Assembly (NCBI GenBank): GCA_963816795.1
Contig: CAWFLT010000003.1
Span: forward strand, 186,001-250,000
Length of the DNA stretch: 64,000 bases
Direction of reading: 5' to 3'
DNA from: CAWFLT01 sp963816795
GTDB lineage: Bacteria > Acidobacteriota > Vicinamibacteria > Vicinamibacterales > SCN-69-37
Position 1 is the stretch's first letter. Every line of letters starts with the position of its first letter. Shown here piece by piece: positions 37,123-46,246 of this stretch. The notes under the pieces are model-generated. The model worked only from the letters and a program-made list of their open reading frames with translations, was not told where the DNA came from and did no database searches. The position numbers were made by a program, and so were the translations under genes.

Positions 37123-38712
37123 TCAACCAAGCAGCGCCGCGACGATCTGCACGAAGAGGATCTTCACGAGCACCATGGAAGGAAAGATCGTCGCGTAGCC
37201 GATGTCGGGCCGCTCCGTCGGCACGGCACGGCTCGCGTAGGCCAGGATGGCGGGATTGCCGGTGGCGCCCGACACGATGCCGAACAGATCGCCGACAGGG
37301 ATCGACGAACAACCGTCCCACGATCATCGGGACCAGGACGAGCGCAAGAACGATCAGGGCGCCGAGCAAGACGAACGTCAATCCGGTCTCGGCAATCGTC
37401 GCGGCGAACGCGGGCCCGGAGGCCATCCCCACCTGGGCCAGGAACACGGTGAGCCCGAAGTTTCGCAGCACGAGGTTCGCCGACAACGGGAGCGTCCACA
37501 CGATGCCGGACGTCCGGCGGACCTTGCCGAGCACGAGGGCGACGAGCAGCACCGCGGCCAGCCCCAGCTTGATCGCGCCGACACCAGGGATCGGAAGCGG
37601 AATCATCCCGACGAGCAGGCCGAGCGCGGCGCCGACGCCGATGGAGATGTAGCTGAAGTCGGCGGCGCCCTTGATGGAGTCGCCATAGAAGCTGCGCACC
37701 GCATCGAAATGCTCACGACCGCACAGCACGCCCACGCGATCGCCGAACTCGAGCACCAGGTCTTCGTCGGGCAGCAGATCGGTGTCGCCGCGGCGCACCT
37801 GCAAGTAGCGGTAGTCGAATCCGCCAGGAATCTTCAAGCGGCTGAGCGGCATCCCGACGACGCTGCGGCGGGACGCGTAGACGCGAACGTAGTCGAGATC
37901 GGTTCGGTCGGCCGCGACCTGGCCAGCCACGCCTTCGCCGATCAACGCGCGTGCGTTGTCGATCGCGGCGGGATCGGTCCCGACGATGAGGAGCACGTCG
38001 TTCGCCTCGAGTCGGGTCGCCGGCGTGGGCACGTGGTTCCGCTGCGCTCGACGGATGGCGACGACCTGGACGCCGCGCACCGAGGGTCCGCTGAAGCTCC
38101 GGGAGCGGCTTGCCGAACAACGCGGCGTTCTGCACGCTGACTTCGACCGGCTGGATCCGGCGGCCGGCTGGTGGCTCTATCTTCGGTTTGAAGATCGCCA
38201 GGTAGGCATACATGCACAGGATCGGCCCGGCGACGCCGAACGGATACGTGACGCCATAGCCGACCGCGGCCTCCTGGCTGTGCAGCGCATCGAGGACGGC
38301 CTGGAGCGCGGGCGTGTTCGTCCCGGAGCCCGCGAACATCCCGAGCGCCTGGGGCAGGCTCGCCGCGCCGGCCTGGAAGATCGCGATCGAGACCAGGCCC
38401 GCGGCGGCCACACCGCAGGAGCCCCGCGACATTGGCCTTCAACCCGTCGGCGCTGGTGAGGCCACGGTACCATTCGGCGCCGTATTGGATGCCCACGCAG
38501 TAGAGGAAGAGCATCAGGCCCAGGGTGCCCACCAGCCCTGGCGCCGTGGACTTCGGCGCGAAGGCGCCGAACGCGAGGCCGACGAAGAGCACCGCCCCCG
38601 AGCCGAGCGAAAACCCTTTGAGGTTGATTTCGCCGATCAGGTAGCCGGCCGCAATGGTCAGGAACAGCGCCGCGAGCGGCGAGGATTCGAGGAGTGCCCT
38701 GAGCCAGTCCAT
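37123..38712 (-). CDS. AspT/YidE-type antiporter with RCK domains (three frameshifts)
   Basis: About 530 residues: an N-terminal membrane half (LFLTIAAGYLIGEINLKGFSLG, LFLYCVGIQYGAEW, GSGTNTPALQ), a central cytoplasmic part with TrkA-C-like segments (VQVVAIRRAQRNHVPTPATRLEANDVLLIVG), and a C-terminal membrane half (PLPIPGVGAIKLGLAAVLLVALVLG, NPAILAYASRAVP). This duplicated layout is the aspartate:alanine exchanger/YidE/YbjL family. Breaks lie near 38425, 38095 and 37305. Members exchange dicarboxylates or amino acids; the substrate here is unknown. It may serve anaerobic metabolism given the adjacent PFOR and cytochrome genes. Confidence 0.75.
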
Positions 38713-38739
38713 GCGCGCTCTCCTGCTCCTCGGGCGCGG

Positions 38740-39747
38740 CTACTGAACGAGCTTGCCGGGCAGATATCCGGTGTTCGCCGCCACGTACTGGGCGCGCAGA
38801 AGCGCGGCGACGTCCTCGACGTGCGTCGCGTCCTTGAGACCGCGAATCGCGTCGACCGAGTCGAAGCCGTTGGCGGCGAGCCAGCGGGCGAGCCCGTCGG
38901 TCATCGTCGCGATGTGCTCCGGTCCGTGCCGGAGCAACGCCGAGGTCGTCATTACGACATCGGCGCCGACGAGCAGGTACTTCACGACCTCGACCTCCGT
39001 CTCGACGCCCCGGCTGCCCGCGAGCGAACACCCGAGGCGGCGCGACAAGAGGGCGATCCACACGAGCGAGAGCGGCAGTTCGGCGGCCGTCGACAACGGG
39101 AGCGAGCTCGTCACTCGAAGCGTCTTGAGGTCGATGTCGGGGGCATAGAAGCGGTTGAACAAGACGAGTCCGTCCGCGCCGGCTCGCACCAGCTCGGCCG
39201 CCATATGCGGCAGCGAGCTGAAGTAGGGCGCGAGCTTGACGGCGATCGGAAGGCGCACATTTGAGTCGACCTCCCGAATGATCTCCAGAGAGCGCTGTTC
39301 CACCTCGGCGCCGCTGACGGCGGGATTGACCGGGAGCGAGTAGACGTTGAGCTCGATCGCCGCGGCCCCCGCCTGTTCGAACGCGCGCGCGTGCTCGATC
39401 CATCCCTCGGAGGTCGTGCCGTTGAGGCTGGCGATCACCGGGATGTCGAGCGCTTCCGACGCACGGCGCAGCGTCTCGAGATACCCGGACACCCCGCCGT
39501 CATAGTCGGGAAGCTCAGGGAAATACGAGCCGGTCTCGGCCTGACTGTTCGAGCCGTGCTCGGTATACCGGGCATACGCGTCGTCCTCCGCCCTGATCTG
39601 CTCCTCGTAGAGCGAGAACATCACGACGGCGGCGGCGCCGGCATCCTCCAGACGCCGCATGCCGTCGACCGTCGCGGTGAGCGGCGACGCCGACGCCACG
39701 ATCGGATGCGCGAGCTGAAGGCCGAGATAGCGTGTGGCGAGCGTCAT
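38740..39747 (-). CDS. Dihydroorotate dehydrogenase-like flavoprotein
   Basis: A 335-residue TIM-barrel protein with PyrD-like segments: LGLQLAHPIVASASPLTATVDGMR, PVIASLNGTTSEGWIEHARAFEQAGAAAIELNVY, GADGLVLFNRFYAPDID and the late GADVVMTTSALL phosphate/FMN site. It lacks the whole pyrimidine context; relatives next to nifJ are annotated as DHOD-like proteins whose substrate is unproven. Its ATG overlaps the PFOR stop (ATGA), so it is translated with it, and it probably works with PFOR or its ferredoxin rather than in pyrimidine synthesis. Confidence 0.83.
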   Translation of the reverse strand: MTLATRYLGLQLAHPIVASASPLTATVDGMRRLEDAGAAAVVMFSLYEEQIRAEDDAYARYTEHGSNSQAETGSYFPELPDYDGGVSGYLETLRRASEALDIPVIASLNGTTSEGWIEHARAFEQAGAAAIELNVYSLPVNPAVSGAEVEQRSLEIIREVDSNVRLPIAVKLAPYFSSLPHMAAELVRAGADGLVLFNRFYAPDIDLKTLRVTSSLPLSTAAELPLSLVWIALLSRRLGCSLAGSRGVETEVEVVKYLLVGADVVMTTSALLRHGPEHIATMTDGLARWLAANGFDSVDAIRGLKDATHVEDVAALLRAQYVAANTGYLPGKLVQ

Positions 39748-42700
39748 GACGGCACGTCCTGCCAGTGCGGGTGGAACCGGCTGCCGTCGCGCGCGGCCAG
39801 ATCCTCGTACACACGGTAGCGCTCCTCGAGCGCGAGTTGCGCCTGTTGGAGCATGCGCTTCGCGGCGTCCGGGTGCGTCTGCGTGAGCGACTTGAAGCGG
39901 ACCTCGTTGTAGCGGTACTCCTCGAGCGGAATGCGTGGCCGCGGCGAGTCGAGCCGGAACGGGTTCATCCCTCGCCCGCGCATCGTCGGGTCGTAGCGGA
40001 ACAGCGGCCAGTACCCCGAGGCGACGGCGCGCGCCGCCTGCTTCATGCCGTGGCGCATGTCGATGCCGTGGGCGATGCACTGCGAGTACGCCAGGATCAG
40101 GGACGATCCCGAGAACGCCTCAGCCTCCCGCATGGCGACGAGCGCCTGCTCGTTGTTGGCGCCCATGGCGATTTGGGCGACGTAGACGTTGCCGTAGGTG
40201 ATCGCCATCAGCGCCAGGTCCTTGCGCGGCGTCGTCTTGCCCGCGGCGGCGAACTTGGCGGATGCGCCGAGCGGCGTCGCCTTCGACGCCTGGCCGCCGG
40301 TGTTCGAGTAGACTTCGGTGTCCAGCACCAGGATGTTCACGTCCTTCCCAGCGGAGAGGACGTGGTCGAGGCCGCCGTAGTCGATGTCGTAGGCCCAGCC
40401 GTCGCCGCCGACAATCCACACCGATCGCCGCACCAGGAAGTCCGCCAGGGCCAGCAGATTCGCCGCCTCCTGGTCGGTCGATCCCGCGAGCTTCGCCTTC
40501 ACCGCGGCCACGCGCTCGCGCTGCACGCGGAAGTCCGACTCGGTCACCTGCGGCGCCTGGAGCACGGCCGTCACGAGCGCCTCACCCACACGCGGCGCCA
40601 GCTTCTGGAGCAGGACGCGAGCCTGCGCGGTCTGGCTGTCGACGGCGAGGCGATAGCCGAGGCCGAACTCGGCGTTGTCCTCGAACAGCGAGTTCGACCA
40701 CGCCGGTCCGCGGCCCTCGGCGTTGGCCGCCCACGGCGTCGTCGGCAGGTTCGCGCCGTAGATCGACGAGCAGCCCGTCGCGTTGGCGATCTGCAGCCGA
40801 TCGCCGAAGAGCTGCGACATCATCTTGAGATACGGCGTCTCGCCGCACCCGGCGCAGGCGCCCGAGAACTCGAACAGCGGCTCCAGGAACTGGACGCCGC
40901 GCACGTTGGCGAAATTGACCCGGGTGCGGTCGGCCCACGGAAGCGTCTCGAAGAAACTGACGCTCTCGCGGCCGGCCTCGAGGTGCTCGAGCCGGTCTTT
41001 CATGTTGATCGCCTTGATGGCGGCGTCGACCGGGCTGTGCGCAGGACAGTTCTCCACGCAGACCCCGCACCCCGTGCAGTCTTCGACATACACCTGCAGC
41101 GTGAAGCGCGACTCGGGATAGCCGCGGGCGTTGATCGGCGCCGCCTTGAAGCTGATCGGCGCGCCCGCGAGACGGTCCTCGTCGTAGTACTTGGCCCGAA
41201 TCACGCTGTGAGGACAGACGATCGCGCACTGGCCGCACTGGATGCAGAGGTCCGATTCCCAGACCGGCACCTCGTCCGCGATGTTCCGCTTCTCGTAGCG
41301 AGCCGTTCCCGTGGGGTACGTGCCGTCCACCGGAAGCGCACTCACGGGAAGCGTGTCCCCGCGCAGCCCGAGGATCGTCGCGGTCACGTTCTGCACGAAC
41401 TCGGGCGCCGACTCGGGCACGAGCGTCAGCCGGATGCGCTTGCCGGCCACCTTCGCCGGGACGCGCACCTCGTGCAGGTTCGCCAGCGCGCTGTCGATCG
41501 CGGCGAAGTTCTTCTGGACGATCTCCTTGCCCTTCTTCGCGTACGTGCGTTCCGTCGCCTTCTTGATCGCCTCGATGGCCGTGTCACGAGGCATCACGCC
41601 GGACAGCGCAAAGAAGCACGTCTGCAGGATCGTGTTGACACGCGATCCCAGGCCGAGTCCGGCGGCCACGCCGGACGCATCGATGACGTGGACCTTGAGC
41701 CCCTTGTCGATCACTTGCTTCTGCACTTCACGCGGCAGCTCGGTCCAGACGTCATCTGGCGCGTACGGGCTGTTGATCAGCACGGTCGCGCCCGGCGCGG
41801 CGGCCGCGAGCGTGTCGAGTTTGTAGAGGAAGTCGAACTTGTGGATGCCGACGAAGCTCGCCGACTTCAGCAGATACGGCGCCCGAATCGGTCGCGGGCC
41901 GAAGCGCAGGTGCGAGATCGTGTAGGAGCCTGACTTCTTCGAATCGTAGACGAAATAGCCCTGGGCATAGCGGTTCGGGTCCGCGGCCAGGATCTTCGTG
42001 GAGTTCTTGTTCGCGCCGACCGTGCCGTCGGCGCCGAGCCCGAAGAACAACGCCCGGACGACCTCCGGCGGCTCGATGTCGAAGCTCGAATCGACCGTGA
42101 GGCTGGTGTGCGTCACATCGTCGTTGATTCCGACGGTGAAACCTCGCTTCGGGTCAGGCTTCTTCAACTCGTCGAAGACCGCCTTCGCCATGGCTGGATC
42201 GAAATCCTTCGAAGACAAACCGTACCGTCCGCCGATGATCACGGGCATCGACTGGATGCGTCCGGCGGCGAGCGCTTCGGCAAATGTGGTGACGACGTCG
42301 AGATACAGCGGCTCACCGGGTCCGCCGGACTCCTTGGTTCGGTCGAGTACGGCGATCCCGCTGACGGTCGTCGGCAGCGCCGCACGAAAGCGTTCCGCGT
42401 CCCAGGGCCGGTAGAGCGCCACGTGGAGCACGCCGACCTTTTCGTCGTGCGCGTTCAGCCAGGCCGCGGTCTCGTCGAGCACCTCGACGGCCGAGCCGAT
42501 CACGATGACGACGCGATCCGCCTCGGGATGGCCGCTGTAGCGGAACAGATGGTACGGCCGGCCCGTGAGCTCGCCGACGCGATCCATCGCCCGCTGCACG
42601 ATCTCGGGCATGCGGGCGTAGTAGGGGTTCGAGGCTTCGCGGGCCTGGAAGAACGTGTCGGGGTTGTGTGCGGTGCCTCGGATGACCGGCCGCTCCGGCG

Positions 42701-43325
42701 TGAGCCCGCGCGCCCGGTGAGCGCGCACCAGCTCGTCGTCGATCGCGGCCCGGATCTGCTCGTCCGGAATCAGGCTGATCTTGCTCTCTTCGTGCGACGT
42801 CCGGAACCCGTCGAAGAAGAACATCACCGGCACGCGCGCTTCGAGCGTGGCCACCTGCGCCACGAGCGCCAGATCGTGCGCCTCCTGTACGGACGACGCG
42901 GCCAGCATCCCCCAGCCGACCATCCGCGCGCTCATCACGTCCGAGTGGTCGCCGAAGATCGACAGGGCCTGCGTCGCGATCGCTCTCGCCGCGATATGGA
43001 AGACGCAGGCGGTGAGCTCGCCCGCAATCTTGTACATGTTGGGGAGCATGAGCAGCAATCCCTGCGAGGCGGTGAAGGTCGTGGTGAGGGCGCCGCTCTG
43101 GAGCGCGCCGTGCACAGCGCCGGCCGCGCCTCCTTCCGATTGCATCTGCTGGATGGACGGCACCTGCCCCCAGATGTTCTTGATCCCCTGCGCCGCCCAG
43201 GCGTCGGCCAGCTCCGCCATCGTGGACGACGGCGTGATCGGGAAGATCGCGAAGACCTCGTTGACGCGGTAGGCAATATGGGCGGCCGCGGTATTGCCGT
43301 CCATGACGACCGACTTAGGGGGCAT
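39744..43325 (-). CDS. nifJ: Pyruvate:ferredoxin/flavodoxin oxidoreductase
   Basis: A full-length 1193-residue single-chain PFOR with no frame break. The N-terminus has GNTAAAHIAYRVNEVFAIFPITPSSTMAE. The inserted ferredoxin domain binds two 4Fe-4S clusters: CIQCGQCAIVCP at 694-705 and CTGCGVCVENCP at 750-761. The TPP domain has CAGCGETPYLKMMSQLFGDR, GDGWAYDIDYGGLDH and NTGGQASKATP. It splits pyruvate into acetyl-CoA and CO2 and reduces ferredoxin or flavodoxin in the cytoplasm, and is a mark of anaerobic or facultative metabolism. It lies in a row with a GltD-like FeS flavoprotein upstream and a DHOD-like protein downstream. Confidence 0.95.
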   Translation of the reverse strand: MPPKSVVMDGNTAAAHIAYRVNEVFAIFPITPSSTMAELADAWAAQGIKNIWGQVPSIQQMQSEGGAAGAVHGALQSGALTTTFTASQGLLLMLPNMYKIAGELTACVFHIAARAIATQALSIFGDHSDVMSARMVGWGMLAASSVQEAHDLALVAQVATLEARVPVMFFFDGFRTSHEESKISLIPDEQIRAAIDDELVRAHRARGLTPERPVIRGTAHNPDTFFQAREASNPYYARMPEIVQRAMDRVGELTGRPYHLFRYSGHPEADRVVIVIGSAVEVLDETAAWLNAHDEKVGVLHVALYRPWDAERFRAALPTTVSGIAVLDRTKESGGPGEPLYLDVVTTFAEALAAGRIQSMPVIIGGRYGLSSKDFDPAMAKAVFDELKKPDPKRGFTVGINDDVTHTSLTVDSSFDIEPPEVVRALFFGLGADGTVGANKNSTKILAADPNRYAQGYFVYDSKKSGSYTISHLRFGPRPIRAPYLLKSASFVGIHKFDFLYKLDTLAAAAPGATVLINSPYAPDDVWTELPREVQKQVIDKGLKVHVIDASGVAAGLGLGSRVNTILQTCFFALSGVMPRDTAIEAIKKATERTYAKKGKEIVQKNFAAIDSALANLHEVRVPAKVAGKRIRLTLVPESAPEFVQNVTATILGLRGDTLPVSALPVDGTYPTGTARYEKRNIADEVPVWESDLCIQCGQCAIVCPHSVIRAKYYDEDRLAGAPISFKAAPINARGYPESRFTLQVYVEDCTGCGVCVENCPAHSPVDAAIKAINMKDRLEHLEAGRESVSFFETLPWADRTRVNFANVRGVQFLEPLFEFSGACAGCGETPYLKMMSQLFGDRLQIANATGCSSIYGANLPTTPWAANAEGRGPAWSNSLFEDNAEFGLGYRLAVDSQTAQARVLLQKLAPRVGEALVTAVLQAPQVTESDFRVQRERVAAVKAKLAGSTDQEAANLLALADFLVRRSVWIVGGDGWAYDIDYGGLDHVLSAGKDVNILVLDTEVYSNTGGQASKATPLGASAKFAAAGKTTPRKDLALMAITYGNVYVAQIAMGANNEQALVAMREAEAFSGSSLILAYSQCIAHGIDMRHGMKQAARAVASGYWPLFRYDPTMRGRGMNPFRLDSPRPRIPLEEYRYNEVRFKSLTQTHPDAAKRMLQQAQLALEERYRVYEDLAARDGSRFHPHWQDVPS

Positions 43326-43342
43326 GGGTCCTCGTTTCGGAC

Positions 43343-43397
43343 GGAGGGGCCGGCTTCAGCCGGCCCGGCAAATGGGCGGGCTGAAGCCCGCTCCTCC
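43343..43397. repeat. Double palindrome between the GltD-like gene and nifJ
   Basis: Two perfect hairpins: GGGCCGGCT-TC-AGCCGGCCC at 43347-43366 and GCGGGCT-GA-AGCCCGC at 43376-43391, bounded by GGAG and CTCC. Both centre on the CTTCAG/CTGAAG word. It resembles dispersed REP-type palindromes and occupies most of the 89-nt gap inside the operon. Confidence 0.75.
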
Positions 43398-43414
43398 ATC
43401 GGGCTTTTGAACGC

Positions 43415-45103
43415 CTACGCTCGGACCGTAAACCGGGCAGGCACCCGCTCCGCCCGACGCTCGTCGAGCGGCGCGTCGGCGGCCGGCTCGGGCGTCATCT
43501 CGATGGCGTGGCAGGGGCACTGTTCGAAGCACACGGCACAGCCGGTGCAGAGATCGAGCTCGACCCGGTAGAACCGGCCCTTCCCGAGCTTGACGATCGC
43601 CTGCTCGGGACAGGCCGCATAGCAGTTGTCGCACTCGAAGCAATTGCCGCAGGAGAGGCAGCGCGTGGCTTCGTACCGCGCCTCGGGCTCCGAGAGGCCG
43701 CTCACGATCTCTTCGAAGCCGGTGCGCTTCGCGATCGGCAGCTCCGGATGCTCGCGCCGGCCGGCATCGAGAAACACGGTCAGATTCAGCTGCTCGTACG
43801 GGATCGGCGGATGCTGCGGTGGCTTCTGGTAGACGCCGCCGCGCAGCCACGCATCGATGTGGCGCGCCGCCTTCTTGCCGTGCCCGACGGCCTCCGTCAT
43901 CGTCCGCGAACCGCCGATCATGTCGCCGCCCGCGAAAATCCCGTCGGCGGCCTGCATCCGTTGGTCCACTTCGACGAGCTTGCCGGGTCCGATGCGGAGG
44001 TCGGGCACCTTCTTCAGGAACTCGAGGTCGGCGTGCTGTCCGACCGCCAGCACCAGCGAATCGGTCTTGAGCGTCTGGAACTGCCCGGTGCCGACGCAGC
44101 CCGACCCGTCGGGCAGCATCTCCATCTGCTCGACGACGATTTCGTCTTCGCCGAACTGCTTGACCGTGGACAGCCACTTGATCTTGACGCCCTCGGCGAA
44201 GGCTTCCATCGCTTCGTACGGATGGGCTTCCATCTGCGCCTTGTCGAAGCGGAAGATGATCACCGCCTCTTCCGCGCCGAGCCGCTTCGCCACGCGCGCG
44301 GCGTCCATCGCGGTATTGCCGCCGCCCACGATGCCGACGACGCGCCCGAGGGCCGGGGCGCGCCCCTGCTCCACCCGTTCCAACAGCGTCACGGCATCGA
44401 TGATCTTGCCGCCGTCCATCGCCGGGATATCCAGGTGGTTGGCCACCTGGGCGCCAATCGCCAGGAACACGGCGTCGAACGAGCCCGCGGCCTTCTCGGC
44501 CAGCACGTCGTTCACGCGCGAATTCCGGACGATCTTGACGCCCATCGCCTCGATGCGCGCGATTTCCGTGTCGAGTCCCTCACGCGGCAGGCGGTACGCC
44601 GGAATCCCGTAGTGCATCATGCCGCCCGGCTCGGGGTTCGCATCGCGGATCTCGACGTCGTGTCCGAAGCGTCGCAACTGGTACGCGCACGACAGTCCGG
44701 CCGGTCCGGCGCCGACCACGAGCACTCGCTTGCCGGTGGGCGGGCCGGCCGCGACCGTCCAGCCTTTCTCGTTGGCGAGATCACCGAGAAACCGGTCGAG
44801 CGAATGGATGGAGACCGGCTGATCGAGGAACTTCCGGTTGCAGGCGCTTTCGCACGGGTGATAACACGCGCGGCCATGCGTGCCTGGCAGCGGGTTCTCC
44901 TCCATGTACTTCTGCCAGGCGCGCTCGTAGTCACCGGCCTGCGCCAGGTCCAGCCACGCCTGGATGTTTTCCCCGGCGGGGCACGCGTGATTGCAGGGCG
45001 GGAGATGATCGACGAAGGCGGCGCGCTGCCATCGGCGCGCACCAGCGCCCTGGCCAATCGTGGCCTTGTACGTCGGCGTCAGATCCTTCGGAGTGAGGCT
45101 CAC
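43415..45103 (-). CDS. GltD-like NAD(P)/FAD oxidoreductase with C-terminal 4Fe-4S ferredoxin domain
   Basis: A 562-residue protein. The N-terminal Cys-rich helical domain (PPCNHACPAGENIQAW, ACYHPCESACNR) binds FeS clusters as in the small subunit of glutamate synthase. Two Rossmann folds follow: GKRVLVVGAGPAGLSCAYQL and RVVGIVGGGNTAMDAARVAKR. A C-terminal part holds CLSCGNCFECDNCYAACP and CTGCAVCFEQCP ferredoxin-type clusters. It is likely to move electrons between NAD(P)H and ferredoxin for the neighbouring PFOR; partner glutamate synthase large subunit is absent. It is divergent from the phosphotransacetylase with a 208-nt gap holding the TGCACC palindrome. Confidence 0.87.
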   Translation of the reverse strand: MSLTPKDLTPTYKATIGQGAGARRWQRAAFVDHLPPCNHACPAGENIQAWLDLAQAGDYERAWQKYMEENPLPGTHGRACYHPCESACNRKFLDQPVSIHSLDRFLGDLANEKGWTVAAGPPTGKRVLVVGAGPAGLSCAYQLRRFGHDVEIRDANPEPGGMMHYGIPAYRLPREGLDTEIARIEAMGVKIVRNSRVNDVLAEKAAGSFDAVFLAIGAQVANHLDIPAMDGGKIIDAVTLLERVEQGRAPALGRVVGIVGGGNTAMDAARVAKRLGAEEAVIIFRFDKAQMEAHPYEAMEAFAEGVKIKWLSTVKQFGEDEIVVEQMEMLPDGSGCVGTGQFQTLKTDSLVLAVGQHADLEFLKKVPDLRIGPGKLVEVDQRMQAADGIFAGGDMIGGSRTMTEAVGHGKKAARHIDAWLRGGVYQKPPQHPPIPYEQLNLTVFLDAGRREHPELPIAKRTGFEEIVSGLSEPEARYEATRCLSCGNCFECDNCYAACPEQAIVKLGKGRFYRVELDLCTGCAVCFEQCPCHAIEMTPEPAADAPLDERRAERVPARFTVRA

Positions 45104-45228
45104 GGCTCGCCCTCAGCGCTGGCTCGTCATCGCGCTCATCCTGACAGTGGGTAGAGTTATCCTACGAAACGCACAGCCGGTACGTCTATCGCCCTTTGGT
45201 GCAAGAGACCACACGCGTGCTCCGCTCC

Positions 45229-45242
45229 TGCACCAAGGTGCA
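45229..45242. promoter_or_regulatory. TGCACC-AA-GGTGCA palindrome, candidate operator
   Basis: A perfect 6-2-6 inverted repeat in the 208-nt divergent gap between the GltD-like gene and the phosphotransacetylase. A half site GGTGCA lies at 45198-45203, 39 nt away centre to centre. A one-mismatch copy lies at 56749-56762 before the sigma-54 activator gene. No convincing -24/-12 promoter was found here. Confidence 0.5.
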
Positions 45243-45311
45243 ATAGACGCCTCGTCCATTGGACGAGCCCACAGTTCAGCTGACGGAGCGGCGGCGACAC
45301 GCCGGAGGCCC

Positions 45312-46246
45312 ATGAATCAACAGACCGGAACCGGCAAGTACGAACAGGTGCTGGAGCGGTGCAGCCGCGCTCGAGCCCGTGGTCACGGCGGTGGCGCACC
45401 CCTGCGAGGCCTCCGCGCTGGCCGGGGCGGTCGACGCCGGCGACGAAGGGGTTGATCACGCCGATTCTGGTCGGCCCCGTCGACAAGATCAAGGAGGTCG
45501 CTGAGAAAAGCGGCATCGATCTCGGCCAGATCCGCATCGTGGATGCGCCTCACAGCCACGCGTCGGCGGCGAAGGCCGTGGAGCTGGTTCGTAAGGGCGA
45601 GGCCGAGCTGTTGATGAAAGGCAGCCTGCACACGGACGAGCTGCTCAGTGCGGTCGTGGCGAAGGAGACGGGCCTGCGCACGGGCCGTCGCATCAGCCAC
45701 GTGTTCATCATGGATGTGCCGACCTATCACAAGGTCCTGCTCATCACCGACGCCGCGATTACGATCGCACCGACGCTCGAGGACAAAGTCCACATCTGCC
45801 AGAACGCCATCGACCTCGCGGTGTCGCTCGGCGTCGAGCGGCCGAAGGTCGCGATCCTGGCCGCTGTCGAAACCGTCACGTCCAAGATGCCGTCCACCAT
45901 CGACGCGGCGGCGCTGTGCAAGATGGCCGACCGCCGGCAGATCACCGGCGGTATCCTGGATGGCCCGCTGGCCTTCGACAATGCGATCAGCAAGGAGGCT
46001 GCGGCCATCAAGGGCATCCGATCGGAGGTCGCGGGCGACCCCGACATCCTGCTCGCCCCCGATCTCGAAGCGGGCAACATGCTCGCCAAGCAGCTCAGCT
46101 TCCTGGCCAACGCCGACAGTGCCGGTCTCGTGCTCGGCGCCCGGGTGCCGATCATCCTGACGAGCCGCGCCGACAGCGTCCGCTCGCGGATCGCGAGCTC
46201 GGCCGTCGCGGTGCTCGCCGCACATGCGCGGCGGAAGCAGCTTTAG
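45312..46246 (+). CDS. Phosphate acetyl/butyryltransferase (two compensating frameshifts)
   Basis: About 311 residues from ATG 45312 (NQQTGTGKYEQVLERC). A short stretch, about 45360-45450, is read in another frame (ALEPVVTAVAHPCEASALAG) before the main frame returns with GLITPILVGPVDKIKEVAE, LMKGSLHTDELLSAV, SHVFIMDVPTYHKVLLITDAAITIAP and ITGGILDGPLAFDNAIS. This is the PTA_PTB domain without the N-terminal MaoC-like part. It would convert acetyl-CoA or butyryl-CoA to the acyl phosphate, following PFOR towards acetate and ATP. No acetate kinase gene is in the window. Its 3' end overlaps the convergent PPK2 frame by 95 nt. Confidence 0.83.

Noticed and set aside
39765..41933. Open frame of 722 codons on the + strand over nifJ
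   Set aside because: No recognisable motif; antisense of the conserved PFOR C-terminal half.
43508..45154. Open frame of 548 codons on the + strand over the GltD-like gene
   Set aside because: Antisense shadow; the opposite strand has intact Rossmann and 4Fe-4S motifs.
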